64,000 nt of DNA from positions 124,001-188,000 of the forward strand of contig NZ_JABXWU010000002.1 of the NCBI RefSeq assembly GCF_014595945.1, in the 5' to 3' direction. Numbering within the stretch: position 1 is the stretch's first letter; the number at the start of each line of letters is the position of its first letter. A program made the translations under genes and the position numbers. The DNA is from Alkalibacillus aidingensis (GTDB taxonomy: Bacteria > Bacillota > Bacilli > Bacillales > Alkalibacillaceae). The notes below the pieces were generated by a model that saw nothing but the letters and a program-made list of their open reading frames with translations, did no database searches and had not been told where the DNA came from. Positions 7,800 through 18,467 of this stretch are shown in pieces.

Positions 7800-7863
7800 G
7801 CTCAACTATCGTATGAAATTGTACGCGAAGGATCACAAAGCTTTATAAAACAGTATGATAAAC

Positions 7864-7945
7864 GAGGCTGGGACATAACAAAGTGAAGTAGTTTCAGAGC
7901 GGAAATATGAGCACTTCATTAATCAACCGCTTTTGTCCCAGCCCC
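7864..7945 (-). terminator. GGCTGGGACA inverted-repeat element, likely operon terminator
   Basis: GGCTGGGACA at 7,866-7,875 pairs perfectly with TGTCCCAGCC at 7,934-7,943. The arms enclose about 58 bp with a further weak match (AAGTGAAGT / CACTTC). It lies 15 bp after the stop of the lysine-dehydrogenase-like gene and would end that operon. Similar GCTGGGACA-armed elements are, from memory, scattered in many Bacilli, so this may be a dispersed small repeat as well as a terminator. Confidence 0.6.
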
Positions 7946-7960
7946 TATTCATCTCGTCAT

Positions 7961-9136
7961 CTAGGCTTTCAAGTAGGATTCGCTTTCTTCTTGACTCATT
8001 TCATTAATTTCGATTTTTCGTTTAGCCATTTCCTTCATATAATCTTCTCCGGGAACAATTTGTTCGGGTGGATAGACTCCTCGTTTCTGAATCACTCCAC
8101 TTCCAATCATTTGTGCGACAACGGAAATGGTATTGGCTGTTGCCCGTGCCATAGCAGTTACGTTAGTTTCACGATCTTTAAATGTCGTCATCTCATACTG
8201 ATAGACTTTATGCTCTCCATTCTCTTCTCCACTAACCATGACCCTGAGAAGTACTGCATCATCCTTTTCCTTTAAATCGACAATTGGGCCAATAGCCTTT
8301 AAGAACACTTCCCTTGGATTAATGGGGTCACCGTCTAAATCGACATAATAATCCTTACGCGTTAAATTTAAATCGACGAGAAGCTTAAATTTCTCGGCAT
8401 GACCTCGGTAACGAATCGTTTTATATTCTAGTGTCTGAACATCTGAGAAAGTATCTGGTAAGGTTGATGTGCCACCTGATGTATGAAAAGCTTCTAATGG
8501 CCCGAATTTCTCGAAGTGAATCTGTTCAACCTCTGATAAAGCTGGGACCTCCTGCTTTTGATAATTGCGGATAATAAGAGCTGGGTCTGTGTAATGATCG
8601 AGTAAACCTTCCATTGAGAAGACGTGATTGTATTCTAGTGGAGGCTCTGGTCTAACAGGTATGCCTCCGACAAATAGTCTAATCGATTCGACTTCATCTA
8701 ATTGACTGGCGCCATAACCAGATAAAATATTGATCATTCCGGGTGCGACCCCTAAATCAGGAATCACGGTCACACCTGCCATTTCAGCATCTTCTTTTAG
8801 TTTCAAAACCTGATCCGTAATATGACCGATATGGCCACCTAAATCAACGGAATGAACGCCGACTTCAATAGCTGTTCGTGCGACGACTTCATTAAAGGAA
8901 TAAAATAAAGCATTGATGATGACATCATACTCTCTCATAAACTCAGCTAGCGCTGACTGATTAGTAGCATCCACTTGATAGGGTGATAGTTTTGGAGATT
9001 GTAGATGGTCACACACCGCTTGTGCCCGTCTGAAATCAACATCTGCCAGACCTATTTCATCGACTTGAGAGCTATTAACAAGGTCTCTTGCCGCTTCTTT
9101 CCCCATCAATCCAGATCCTAAAACAGCTATTTTCAT
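7961..9136 (-). CDS. Saccharopine-dehydrogenase-family protein, probable L-lysine 6-dehydrogenase
   Basis: 391 residues. An N-terminal Rossmann motif ([16 protein letters not shown]) binds the nicotinamide cofactor. DLGGHIGHI and [20 protein letters not shown] are typical of the saccharopine dehydrogenase/lysine dehydrogenase group. The size and the N-terminal match fit bacillar lysine 6-dehydrogenases, which deaminate lysine at the epsilon position to the semialdehyde that cyclises to piperideine-6-carboxylate. It is the last gene of a four-gene operon with an aldehyde dehydrogenase, a ThDP enzyme and an aminotransferase, which supports lysine use. Substrate is inferred, not shown. Confidence 0.75.
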   Translation of the reverse strand: MKIAVLGSGLMGKEAARDLVNSSQVDEIGLADVDFRRAQAVCDHLQSPKLSPYQVDATNQSALAEFMREYDVIINALFYSFNEVVARTAIEVGVHSVDLGGHIGHITDQVLKLKEDAEMAGVTVIPDLGVAPGMINILSGYGASQLDEVESIRLFVGGIPVRPEPPLEYNHVFSMEGLLDHYTDPALIIRNYQKQEVPALSEVEQIHFEKFGPLEAFHTSGGTSTLPDTFSDVQTLEYKTIRYRGHAEKFKLLVDLNLTRKDYYVDLDGDPINPREVFLKAIGPIVDLKEKDDAVLLRVMVSGEENGEHKVYQYEMTTFKDRETNVTAMARATANTISVVAQMIGSGVIQKRGVYPPEQIVPGEDYMKEMAKRKIEINEMSQEESESYLKA

Positions 9137-9170
9137 AAAGCTTCCCCCTTTATTCTAAACTTACTTGAGG

Positions 9171-10670
9171 TTAGTCGACATCAATCTGGGCACGTTGTAA
9201 TTTTCCACTATAATCGACGTAAACGGCTTTCCATTCTGTAAAGACATCTAAAGCTGCCTGACCTGAATCGCGATGACCATTACCTGTGCCTTTCGTGCCA
9301 CCAAACGGTAAGTGGATTTCTGCTCCGATGGTACCTGCATTGACATAGACAATTCCTGTGTCTAAGTCACGCTGAGCCTTAAATACTTGATTGACGTCAT
9401 TGGTAAAAATAGAACTAGATAATCCATAGGCAACACTGTTATTGACTTCGATCGCCTCTTCAAAGCTTGAGACTGGAATTAATGATAATACGGGGCCAAA
9501 GATCTCCTCTTGAGCTATACGCATATCTGGTTTTACGTCTGTAAATAGCGTTGGAGCGAAATAATTACCATTAGCATAATCACCTTCATCTAAGACATAT
9601 CCACCTGCTAAGAGTTTAGCTCCTTCATCTTGGCCAATCTCAACGTAACTTTGGATTTTGTTTAAACCTGATTGATTAATAATCGGTCCCATTTTAATCG
9701 TTTCATCTAATCCATCACCGATGGTAATCTGGTCCATCTCATGTAGAATTCTCTCTTCTAGTTCTTGTTTGATATTTTCATGTACAATCACACGACTTCC
9801 GGCCGTACAGCGCTGTCCACTCGTACCAAAAGCACTCCATACAATTCCTTGCACAGCTAAGTCCAGGTCTGCATCATCCATCACAATCATGGCATTTTTA
9901 CCACCCATTTCGAGAGAGACCTTTTTCAACTGTTGACCACATTTACCGGCAACAGAACGCCCGACATCATTAGAACCGGTAAACGAAATGACGCGAATGC
10001 TGCTATGTTCGACCATGGCATCACCTACTTCTGAGCCTGAGCCAAAGACAACATTCAATACTCCCTTAGGTAGACCAGCCTCTTCAAAAATCTTTGCCAA
10101 CTCATATGCCATCATTGGCGTTTCAGTAGCTGGTTTCCAAATCACGGCATTACCAGCAATAATAGCTGGGAATGACTTCCATGTAGCAATCGCAATTGGG
10201 AAATTCCAAGGCGTAATAATCCCTACCACTCCAACTGGAGCACGAACACTCATCGCAAATTTATCATTTAATTCAGCTGGTGTTGTATGACCAAACAGGC
10301 GCCTTCCCTCACCTGCCATATAAAAGGCCATATCGATCCCTTCTTGTACCTCACCTCTTGCTTCTTCAAGGACTTTTCCATTTTCCATTGTTAACAGTCG
10401 GGAGAGGTGTTCCTTACGCTCCTTCATTAGATAGCCGACTTGATATAACATTTCTGCCCTTTGAGGTGCGGGAACTAATGCCCACTCTTTTTGGGCTTTT
10501 TTGGCGACTTCTACCGCCTTGTCTACGTCAGCGTGTGATGATAAAGGGACATCTACCAACTTTTCACCATTCGCAGGGTTCGTTACTGGTACATACTTCC
10601 CTTTAGTGGCAGCTACCCACTCGCCATTAATGTAATTTAACAACTTCTCTTCTTTCACCAATGTGTTCAT
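9171..10670 (-). CDS. Aldehyde dehydrogenase, probable aminoadipate-semialdehyde dehydrogenase
   Basis: 499 residues with all catalytic parts: [14 protein letters not shown], the general-base Glu in [12 protein letters not shown], and the nucleophile in [12 protein letters not shown]. The C-terminal [20 protein letters not shown] resembles the aminoadipate-semialdehyde (ALDH7-like) group, where acidic and glycine-rich residues near here bind the aminoacid end. The operon partner upstream in the pathway is the lysine dehydrogenase. The likely product is alpha-aminoadipate. The start ATG has GGAGGG upstream; gaps to both neighbours are under 40 bp. Confidence 0.8.
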   Translation of the reverse strand: MNTLVKEEKLLNYINGEWVAATKGKYVPVTNPANGEKLVDVPLSSHADVDKAVEVAKKAQKEWALVPAPQRAEMLYQVGYLMKERKEHLSRLLTMENGKVLEEARGEVQEGIDMAFYMAGEGRRLFGHTTPAELNDKFAMSVRAPVGVVGIITPWNFPIAIATWKSFPAIIAGNAVIWKPATETPMMAYELAKIFEEAGLPKGVLNVVFGSGSEVGDAMVEHSSIRVISFTGSNDVGRSVAGKCGQQLKKVSLEMGGKNAMIVMDDADLDLAVQGIVWSAFGTSGQRCTAGSRVIVHENIKQELEERILHEMDQITIGDGLDETIKMGPIINQSGLNKIQSYVEIGQDEGAKLLAGGYVLDEGDYANGNYFAPTLFTDVKPDMRIAQEEIFGPVLSLIPVSSFEEAIEVNNSVAYGLSSSIFTNDVNQVFKAQRDLDTGIVYVNAGTIGAEIHLPFGGTKGTGNGHRDSGQAALDVFTEWKAVYVDYSGKLQRAQIDVD

Positions 10671-10707
10671 CCTAATTTCCCTCCATCGTAATTATTTTCA
10701 ATGAAAC

Positions 10708-12381
10708 TCACTCGTTCTTTCTTAAGTCATCAATCGTAGAAGAAACAGATATTTGTTCTGGGTCGGTTTGAACTTCAATCACTACAGGTCTTTTGGCTTG
10801 AAGCCCGTTCAATAAAGCATATTCAAACGACTCCAAATCATTAACTAAATACCCATCTGCACCTAGACTATTAGCCAAATCTACAAAATTGACTGTACCA
10901 AGGTCGGTACCAATAACTTTATTAGGGAAATGAATCTCTTGATGCATCCTAATTGTTCCGTACATCCGATTGTTAAAAACAACACTGATTACAGGTATTC
11001 CGTAGCGACAGGCAGTTTCAATCTCTTGGACCGTCATCATAAACCCACCATCACCAGATAGCGAAATTACTGGTCGATTAGGTCTGGCTAATTTGGCACC
11101 AATTGCAGCCGGCAACCCATACCCCATAGCACCTGATGTTGGACCAATATAGGATTTCTTCTCTTTGAATTGAAAATATGCATGAAGCCATCCAGCAAAG
11201 TTTCCAGCGTCGTTCGTTATGATAGAATCATTAGGTAAATGTTGCTGCATAGAAGATATGATATGACTGTTTAGTGGTTGCTCTGTGGTGAGTTTCATAG
11301 TAGATGCTTCTTCGTAGATCGAACGACACTCGTTAGACCATTTCGCCCACGTTGGTTGAATCTGCAGTTGGTTGAGTTTTTTTAACGCTTCTTTAAGGTC
11401 TGCTTGAATGCCAATCGTCGGTGGATAAACCTTCCCAATGACATCACTTGAAATATCAATATGAATTAATTGTTGTTCATCAGAAATAATTGAGTATCCT
11501 TGTGTGGTCACTTCCGATAAACGAGTCCCTAATGCGATGATCAGATCAGCTTGTTTAACGATTTTTAGCAGGTTTTTATTCGTTCCTAAACCTAGATGGC
11601 CCGTATATAATTCATGATCATTGGGAAGAACATCATGTCTTCTAAAAGCTGACATGACAGGAATTCTAGTTTGCTCGACAAATAACCGTAGTTCTTCTTC
11701 AGCGTCTGAGCTTTTCACTCCACCCCCGGCAATAATTAAAGGACTCTTTGCTTCAGAAATTAAAGTCTCTACTTCGGTTACATCTTCGTAGGCCATTGAC
11801 GGATTTGGCTTTTTAATACCGGGTCCGAAAGTCATCTTATGGACAGATTTCAGTATATCTTCCGGTAACGAAAGGACGACTGGTCCTGGTCTTCCTGACT
11901 GAGCGACACGAATCGCACGTTGCATAATTTCCGGTATACGCTTACCATCCCTGATTTCATAAGCCCATTTAGTGATTGGTTGGAAAAATCGATCTAAATC
12001 AACTTCTTGAAAACCCTCTCTACCTCTGTATTGACTATGAACTTGACCTAACATAACAACGAGTGGGGTCGAATCTTGATAAGCCGTATGAACACCAATA
12101 GAAAGATTAGCAGCTCCCACCCCCCTTGTCGCCATGACAACACCTGGCTTACCTGAGGCCTTAGCAAATCCTTCTGCCATAAAACAAGCCCCACTCTCAT
12201 GCCTGGATGAGATTAAGCGAACATCGTCTGAATCATATATCGCATCCATAATTGGGAGGTAGCTTTCACCGGGGACACAAAAGACATGCGAAATACTCTC
12301 TCGCTCTAACACTTCCACAATCGCTTGAGCTCCAGATTGTTTTTTAGGAGTTTCTTTATGATAAGAAAGACTTGGGGTCAT
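10708..12381 (-). CDS. Thiamine-diphosphate enzyme of the acetolactate synthase/decarboxylase family
   Basis: 557 residues with the three-domain ThDP fold. The N-terminal Pyr domain has the activating Glu in FCVPGESYLPIMDA. The C-terminal PP domain has the ThDP/Mg motif SGDGGFMM followed by NN about 27 residues later (VVFNNRMYG). It looks like IlvB-type enzymes, but it stands alone without an ilvH regulatory subunit or other ilv genes. In this operon a decarboxylase acting on a 2-oxo acid such as 2-oxoadipate would complete a lysine route; that is inference. Its ATG overlaps the aminotransferase stop (ATGA), implying translational coupling. Confidence 0.8.
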   Translation of the reverse strand: MTPSLSYHKETPKKQSGAQAIVEVLERESISHVFCVPGESYLPIMDAIYDSDDVRLISSRHESGACFMAEGFAKASGKPGVVMATRGVGAANLSIGVHTAYQDSTPLVVMLGQVHSQYRGREGFQEVDLDRFFQPITKWAYEIRDGKRIPEIMQRAIRVAQSGRPGPVVLSLPEDILKSVHKMTFGPGIKKPNPSMAYEDVTEVETLISEAKSPLIIAGGGVKSSDAEEELRLFVEQTRIPVMSAFRRHDVLPNDHELYTGHLGLGTNKNLLKIVKQADLIIALGTRLSEVTTQGYSIISDEQQLIHIDISSDVIGKVYPPTIGIQADLKEALKKLNQLQIQPTWAKWSNECRSIYEEASTMKLTTEQPLNSHIISSMQQHLPNDSIITNDAGNFAGWLHAYFQFKEKKSYIGPTSGAMGYGLPAAIGAKLARPNRPVISLSGDGGFMMTVQEIETACRYGIPVISVVFNNRMYGTIRMHQEIHFPNKVIGTDLGTVNFVDLANSLGADGYLVNDLESFEYALLNGLQAKRPVVIEVQTDPEQISVSSTIDDLRKNE

Positions 12382-13559
12382 GCTTGGTTTACACCTCCAG
12401 TCTTCAGTTTTTTCATACGTAAGACTGCTTCTTCTAAACGATCATCAGGTACAGAAAGTGAGATGCGAAAATATCCTTCACCTGATGGGCCAAATGCAAC
12501 TCCAGGGGTGATAATGACCCCTGCTTCCTCTAACATACTTTCTGCAAATTCCATGGACGTAAATCCTTCAGGTACCGGTGCCCAAACAAAGAAGGTTGCC
12601 ATGGATTTAGTCACATTTAGTCCCAATGATTGTAATGCTGGAATAATTTTTTCCATGCGTTGTTGATAAATGGAGTTATGTTCTTTAACGATTGTGAAGT
12701 CGCTATTTAACGCTTTTGCTGCGGCTTTCTGGATGGGCAAAAACTGACTCGTATCCGTATTGCTTTTTACAACCGACAACGCACGAATAATCTCCTTATT
12801 TCCAACGACATAACCAATGCGCCATCCTGTCATATTAAAACTTTTCGATAATGAGCCGAATTCAACTGCTATGTCCTTGGCCCCTTCTACTTGCAAAATA
12901 CTTGGAGCGCGATACTGATTAAACGTTACCAGGCTATAAGCAGCATCATGCGCGATCGCAAAGTTGTATTTTTTCGCATATGAAATCGCTTCCATAAATG
13001 TACTTAATTCAGCAGTTGCAGCGGTTGGATTACTCGGATAGTTCAATAACATGAGTTTTGCTCGATGTAGTAATTGAGAGTTGATTGACTGGAATTGAGG
13101 TTGATATCCTTTGTCAGGGTGAAGTTTAAAATACTGACTTTTAGCTCCTGCTAGGTGAATGGCCGATTGGTAAACAGGATAGCCTGGGTCGGGAATTAAC
13201 ACATCGTCAGCTGGATTGGTGATGGCGGTCATAAGGTTGGCAAGTCCTTCTTTGGAACCAATTAGTGCCAACACTTCAGTTTCGGGGTCTAAGTCAACAT
13301 CGTAATGTTCTTGATAAAAGTTAGCAACAGCTTCTCGAAATTCATAACAGCCATGATAGCTCGAGTAGCGGTGGTTGATCGGGTCTTCAGCTTCTTGTTT
13401 TAATTCGTTAATGATGAAGTCCGGCGTTGGTAAATCTGGTGCGCCGATTCCAAGGTCGATAATGTCCCTCCCTTGTGCTTCTAATTGTTTTTTTCTTTGT
13501 TGAAACTGTGAAAAAATGTACGGAGGTAACGACTTAACACGGTCAGAGACAAATTCCAA
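12378..13559 (-). CDS. Class I PLP aminotransferase, possible aminoadipate aminotransferase
   Basis: 393 residues of the aspartate-aminotransferase fold. IIDLGIGAPDLPTPDFI is the N-terminal substrate loop, NYPSNPTAA the conserved Asn-Pro segment, and the PLP lysine lies in GSLSKSFNMTGWRIGYVVGN. It is closest by eye to the LL-diaminopimelate or broad amino-acid aminotransferases of Bacilli. As first gene of the operon it would convert alpha-aminoadipate to 2-oxoadipate if the cluster degrades lysine. It has its own sigma-A-type promoter and overlaps the next gene by 4 bp. Confidence 0.8.
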   Translation of the reverse strand: MEFVSDRVKSLPPYIFSQFQQRKKQLEAQGRDIIDLGIGAPDLPTPDFIINELKQEAEDPINHRYSSYHGCYEFREAVANFYQEHYDVDLDPETEVLALIGSKEGLANLMTAITNPADDVLIPDPGYPVYQSAIHLAGAKSQYFKLHPDKGYQPQFQSINSQLLHRAKLMLLNYPSNPTAATAELSTFMEAISYAKKYNFAIAHDAAYSLVTFNQYRAPSILQVEGAKDIAVEFGSLSKSFNMTGWRIGYVVGNKEIIRALSVVKSNTDTSQFLPIQKAAAKALNSDFTIVKEHNSIYQQRMEKIIPALQSLGLNVTKSMATFFVWAPVPEGFTSMEFAESMLEEAGVIITPGVAFGPSGEGYFRISLSVPDDRLEEAVLRMKKLKTGGVNQA

Positions 13560-13592
13560 TAAGCTAACCCTCCCTCAGTACCATTCCAATTA

Positions 13593-13609
13593 ATGAAATG
13601 GTGTTTCAT
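13593..13609. promoter_or_regulatory. Inverted repeat near the transcription start, possible IclR site
   Basis: ATGAAA-TGGTG-TTTCAT is a 6-bp inverted repeat lying just downstream of the predicted -10 of the lysine-type operon. IclR-family operators are often short palindromes of this size at such positions. Binding is a guess. Confidence 0.35.
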
Positions 13610-13620
13610 ATTCTAATTTA

Positions 13621-13649
13621 AGTATAGTGGTTTGATTATATTTTTTCAA
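13621..13649 (-). promoter_or_regulatory. Sigma-A promoter of the aminotransferase operon
   Basis: On the minus strand TTGAAA, 17 bases, TATACT. The predicted start of transcription is about 55 bases before the ATG at 13,559. Confidence 0.65.
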
Positions 13650-13659
13650 TAGTCTTAAT

Positions 13660-13885
13660 TGGGTGAATCGTTTGACAATATGCTGGGGTTTTTGACATAA
13701 CTCTGGGGGTTTTGAGTGATTCTATATGTTATTTGCCTGTGTTGGGTTGTTTTGATCATGATTCTCTAAACAGGTTTGTGTGATTTTGGTTTTGAGAACG
13801 GCTCTCTGAACGATTATCACCGATTTTTAGTAACTTTTCACTTAGAGAAGAAACATTACAACCGCTCTTCCAACTCTAGCAGACA
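13660..13885. other. Gene-free G/T-rich stretch
   Basis: The part of the 370-bp gap between the operon promoter and the crh terminator. It contains no start-signal-bearing frame. The plus strand is strongly G+T biased between about 13,680 and 13,800 (GCTGGGGTTTTTGAC, CTGGGGGTTTTGAG, GATTTTGGTTTTGAGAAC). A similar bias borders the arrays at 47.1 and 62.7 kb. No array is present here. Confidence 0.5.
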
Positions 13886-13926
13886 TAAAAAAAATGACTC
13901 AAGGACAGTTAATCCTTTGAGTCATT
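13886..13926 (-). terminator. Terminator of the crh operon
   Basis: AATGACTCAAAGGA pairs with TCCTTGAGTCATT (short loop) and is followed by TTTTTTT on the minus strand, directly after the crh stop codon. Confidence 0.9.
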
Positions 13927-13929
13927 TCT

Positions 13930-14184
13930 TTACTCACTTTCGATAAAAGAGATTAATGATTTTAGCGCTTGCTCTTCGTCAGGTCCTTCGGCTTGTATGT
14001 TGACGCGTTCGTTGGTGCCAATTGCTAAACTCATGACTCCCATAATACTTTTTGCATTAACGCGTTTACTACCTTTTTCTAAAAAAACATCTGCTGAAAA
14101 GCGATTTGCTTCTTGTACGAATTTTGCTGCTGGTCTAGCTTGTAAACCTGTCTCTAAATTAACCGTCACTTCTTTTTCAACCAC
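13930..14184 (-). CDS. crh: Crh, catabolite-repression HPr-like protein
   Basis: 84 residues of the HPr fold. The active-site position 15 is glutamine (GLQARPAA) instead of the phosphotransfer histidine, while the regulatory Ser46 is kept in KSIMGVMSL. This combination defines Crh, which is phosphorylated by HPr kinase at Ser46 and then assists CcpA in carbon catabolite repression. It cannot pass phosphate in sugar transport. The start is GTG with GAGGAG upstream. It closes the rapZ-yvcK-whiA-crh operon as in B. subtilis; HPrK itself is encoded at 26,039-26,974. Confidence 0.95.
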   Translation of the reverse strand: MVEKEVTVNLETGLQARPAAKFVQEANRFSADVFLEKGSKRVNAKSIMGVMSLAIGTNERVNIQAEGPDEEQALKSLISFIESE

Positions 14185-14292
14185 GTTGTCTACTCCTCTC
14201 TATATAAAAAGCTTTTGATTCATCATTTATATGCCGTAAGCGCTTTAATTGAGCCTATTATAGCACAAATTATAAAGAAGGAAAAACATCCA

Positions 14293-15240
14293 TTATTTCT
14301 CTAACAGGTCACCTTTTCTTAACTTCTCGGCGTACTCATCGATCTTGCGAAAACGGTGGTTTAACCCGGATTTACTAATATTCCCTGAGTCCGCGAGTTC
14401 GACCAATTCCTTCAGAGACACTTCCTGGTGTTTCATCCGTAATTCGGCCACCTCTCTTAGTTTATCAGGCAATGATTCTAAACCAACCGTTTGATCTATA
14501 TAACGAATGTTTTCGACTTGTCTAAAAGCAGCACCGATCGTTTTATTTAAATTAGCTGTTTCACAGTTAACTAACCGGTTCACTGAATTACGCATATCCC
14601 TCATAATCCGAACATCTTCAAACTTTAGTAACGCTTGGTGAGCTCCAATTAAAATCAGGAATTCTGTAATCTTTTCAGCTTCTTTTAGATATGTGATAAA
14701 ACCATTTTTACGTTCGTGCGTTTTCGCATGTAATGAAAAGTCATTCATGAGTTGAACTAACGCTTCGTTATGCTCTTCATAAAAGGTGAAGATCTCTAAA
14801 TGGTAGGAGGAAGTCTCAGGATTGTTCACTGACCCACCTGCTAAAAATGCCCCTCTTAAATAAGATTTCTTACAACAGTCCTTAGCCAAATACTTCTCAG
14901 ATATATCTCGATGGAAAGTCAAGGGCTCTTCAAGAATACCTAGGTCGGTAAGCATGTTCTTTACACCTTCATGCATTCTAACGATATAGATATTATTTTT
15001 CTTTAAGCGCATTTTTTTACGAACGAGCAGTTCAACAGGTATTTCGTATAGATGTTTAATTAATGTATACATTCGCCTTGCAATGGCTGCGTTTTCAGTT
15101 TGTACATCTAACATGTATTGATGATTGGAAAATGAAAGCGATCCGTTCATGCGTACTAAAGCAGTTAATTCTGCTTTTTTGCAACAATCATCCGTTTCAA
15201 TACTTGTTAACTCTTTTTTCGTTTCAGATGCAAAAGACAT
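14293..15240 (-). CDS. whiA: WhiA, DNA-binding protein
   Basis: 315 residues. The N-terminal half is the LAGLIDADG-like fold without nuclease function ([13 protein letters not shown], then [22 protein letters not shown]). The C-terminal half is a helix-turn-helix ([20 protein letters not shown], then [20 protein letters not shown]). WhiA influences cell division and chromosome segregation in Firmicutes and sporulation in actinomycetes. The gene lies 38 bases after yvcK in the conserved operon and is followed by crh. Full length for the family. Confidence 0.95.
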   Translation of the reverse strand: MSFASETKKELTSIETDDCCKKAELTALVRMNGSLSFSNHQYMLDVQTENAAIARRMYTLIKHLYEIPVELLVRKKMRLKKNNIYIVRMHEGVKNMLTDLGILEEPLTFHRDISEKYLAKDCCKKSYLRGAFLAGGSVNNPETSSYHLEIFTFYEEHNEALVQLMNDFSLHAKTHERKNGFITYLKEAEKITEFLILIGAHQALLKFEDVRIMRDMRNSVNRLVNCETANLNKTIGAAFRQVENIRYIDQTVGLESLPDKLREVAELRMKHQEVSLKELVELADSGNISKSGLNHRFRKIDEYAEKLRKGDLLEK

Positions 15241-15278
15241 AGACCATTCCCCTTCACTTCATTCAGTTCCTAGTCCTA

Positions 15279-16235
15279 TTATAACAGGTTATATAATAGT
15301 CTAGCGACTTTGTACTCGTGGTGTTTCAACGTGCCATCTGTATGTAGATCAGCAATGTCACCTTCAATCACTTTAACTTGCATATCGTTTAAAGATTCGT
15401 AGTCACAAATAACCGGTTCAGCTTTTTCTTTTTCATATTCTTGTTTAATCGTATGTTCGATTTTCTGACCATGTATAACAATGCCATCAACAAATGATTC
15501 ACCCACGTGATCATGCATCGCTTGAACATGATCGGATGCCGTATAACCATTAGTTTCACCATATTGTGTCATGACATTACAAACATATACAGTTTTAGCC
15601 TTTGTTTGACGTAATGCGTCTTTAATTTCCCGGGAAATTAAATTAGGAAGAATGCTTGTATAAAGACTCCCTGGGGCAATGACAATTAATTCAGCTCGTT
15701 TAATCGCTTCGACAGCTTCTGATAACGGCTCGATTATTGGCGGGTCGTAAAACACTCGCTTAATTTTTTTATTCTCTTTAGGAATATTGGACTCTCCACG
15801 AACGACTGACCCATCTTCAAACTCGGCTTTTAAGTGCATATTTTCATTAGCAATTGGGTAAATTCTTCCCTTTACGTTAAAGACCCGACAGATCTCTTTA
15901 ATGCCTTTATAAAAATCACCGGTAATTGAAATCATCCCAGCCAAAATGAGGTTCCCTAAGGCATGCCCTGATAAACTATCGCCACTTTCAAAACGATGCT
16001 GAAATAGTTTTAGCATGGTGGGTTCGACATCTGACATCGAGGCAATGACTTTTCTAATATCCCCAGGTGCAGGAATATCCAAATCTTCGCGTAACCTTCC
16101 TGAACTACCACCGTCATCAGAAACCGTAACAATGGCGGATAAATTAATCGGAAACTTTCTCATTCCCCTTAGTAAGACTGGCATCCCTGTGCCACCACCA
16201 ATGACAACCACTTTAGGTCCGTTAATATCAGTCAT
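15279..16235 (-). CDS. yvcK: YvcK/GlmR, gluconeogenesis and cell-envelope regulator
   Basis: 318 residues from the ATG at 16,235, which overlaps the end of rapZ by 8 bp and has GAAAGGA upstream. A longer in-frame start exists but would lie deep inside rapZ and extend the protein beyond its normal size. [20 protein letters not shown] is the nucleotide-sugar binding glycine loop, followed by [13 protein letters not shown] and [11 protein letters not shown] of the CofD-like family. In B. subtilis it binds UDP-GlcNAc and is needed on gluconeogenic carbon. Standard operon position between rapZ and whiA. Confidence 0.95.
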   Translation of the reverse strand: MTDINGPKVVVIGGGTGMPVLLRGMRKFPINLSAIVTVSDDGGSSGRLREDLDIPAPGDIRKVIASMSDVEPTMLKLFQHRFESGDSLSGHALGNLILAGMISITGDFYKGIKEICRVFNVKGRIYPIANENMHLKAEFEDGSVVRGESNIPKENKKIKRVFYDPPIIEPLSEAVEAIKRAELIVIAPGSLYTSILPNLISREIKDALRQTKAKTVYVCNVMTQYGETNGYTASDHVQAMHDHVGESFVDGIVIHGQKIEHTIKQEYEKEKAEPVICDYESLNDMQVKVIEGDIADLHTDGTLKHHEYKVARLLYNLL

Positions 16236-17121
16236 ATTTCTGTTTTTCCTTTCTCTTATCAATATCGCGATGGTACACATGTGACGTATATTGGCCTTGA
16301 ACAATATCTGAAAGCTTCTGAGCCAATGCCACTGAGCGATGCTGTCCTCCTGTACATCCAATACCGATGACTAATTGACTTTTCCCTTCACGTTGGTAAT
16401 GAGGCAACATATAGTCAAGAAGATCAGTTAGTTTACGAAGGAATTGTCGAGTTTCTTTCCATTTCATCACATAAGATGATACTTCTTGATTTAACCCTGT
16501 TAACTCTCTCATCGACTCAACGTAGTGTGGGTTAGGTAGGAAACGAACGTCGAAAACTAAATCGGCATCGATTGGTATTCCGTGTTTAAACCCAAAGGAA
16601 ACAAATTGTACAGAAAAGACATGTTGCTTCTCTTCTTTATAGGTATGAAGAATTTTCTCTCGTAAACCACGAGCAGATAATTCTGATGTATCAATAATCG
16701 TTTGCGCACGACCTTTTAATTCATCTAATATTTCTCGTTCTTGCTTTATTCCGTCTAACGGCAAACCATCGGGGGCAAGAGGGTGTGAGCGACGAGACTC
16801 TTTATATCGTTTAACTAATGTTTCTGTATTGGCATCTAAAAACAGAACATGCTCTCTGATATCCTCATCACTCGTGAACTGACTAAGCGTCTCATAGAGT
16901 GCATCGAAAAATTCACGTCCACGTAAATCCATCACAACCGCTAGCTTTTTGTTATCTTTATTTTCTTTCATTAATTCCAAAAACTTTGGTAATAACGCTG
17001 GGGGTAAGTTATCTACACAAAAATAGCCGAGGTCTTCTAAACTTTGGACGGCTACTGTTTTACCTGCACCAGACATACCTGTTATGATGACTAACTCCAC
17101 TTTTTGATTTGAATTCACCAT
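16228..17121 (-). CDS. rapZ: RapZ/YvcJ, nucleotide-binding RNase adapter
   Basis: 297 residues. Walker A motif GMSGAGKT at residues 15-22, and the C-terminal [18 protein letters not shown] that typifies RapZ/YvcJ proteins. The E. coli relative controls GlmS through small RNAs; the Bacillus protein binds and hydrolyses nucleotides and affects competence. It is the first gene of the rapZ-yvcK-whiA-crh operon. The Nudix gene yvcI that I expect before it in B. subtilis is absent here. Confidence 0.95.
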   Translation of the reverse strand: MVNSNQKVELVIITGMSGAGKTVAVQSLEDLGYFCVDNLPPALLPKFLELMKENKDNKKLAVVMDLRGREFFDALYETLSQFTSDEDIREHVLFLDANTETLVKRYKESRRSHPLAPDGLPLDGIKQEREILDELKGRAQTIIDTSELSARGLREKILHTYKEEKQHVFSVQFVSFGFKHGIPIDADLVFDVRFLPNPHYVESMRELTGLNQEVSSYVMKWKETRQFLRKLTDLLDYMLPHYQREGKSQLVIGIGCTGGQHRSVALAQKLSDIVQGQYTSHVYHRDIDKRKEKQKYD

Positions 17122-17248
17122 GTTTGACCACCCTCATTTAAGTAGGTTATTAACTTTATTATACATCGAAACTCTAACACTGACTATGAATGCTCATTGA
17201 ACGTTTTATTTAATCGTCGTATAATAGAACGCTTTGTTAATCCAAACA

Positions 17249-17279
17249 GAAAAACACAGGTAGAGATTAACTACCTGTG
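17249..17279 (-). terminator. Terminator of trxB
   Basis: CACAGGTAG / CTACCTGTG, a perfect 9-bp stem with 7-nt loop, followed on the minus strand by TTTTTC. It separates trxB from the rapZ operon. The rest of the 260-bp gap holds no gene. Confidence 0.85.
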
Positions 17280-17382
17280 CTCCAGAAGCTTTATATAGAA
17301 TAAAGGGGGTCAATTATTTAAATTCATTATACCCCATAAATGTTTCATGCGTATTACAGCGCAGTTAAGATGTAATTACGGT

Positions 17383-18363
<981 letters not shown>

Positions 18364-18467
18364 TTAATTCCTACTATATCTTATTAGATTATGGTAAAAA
18401 CGACAACTTTTCTGCTTGTCTTTAAAGTATTGTTTTGCCTTATTCTATCTTCCCCTGCCTGGACTAC

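Noticed and set aside
7378-7848. Long frames on both strands giving heptad-repeat proteins (124-146 residues) in array 1
   Set aside because: They exist only because the 21-bp unit has no stop and is a multiple of three; overlapping frames are open on both strands, and no ribosome binding site or domain supports them.
14231-14250. Possible cre (CcpA) site GTAAGCGCTTTAAT between whiA and crh
   Set aside because: It is a near-palindrome around GCGC, but it fits the catabolite-responsive consensus poorly and lies inside an operon.
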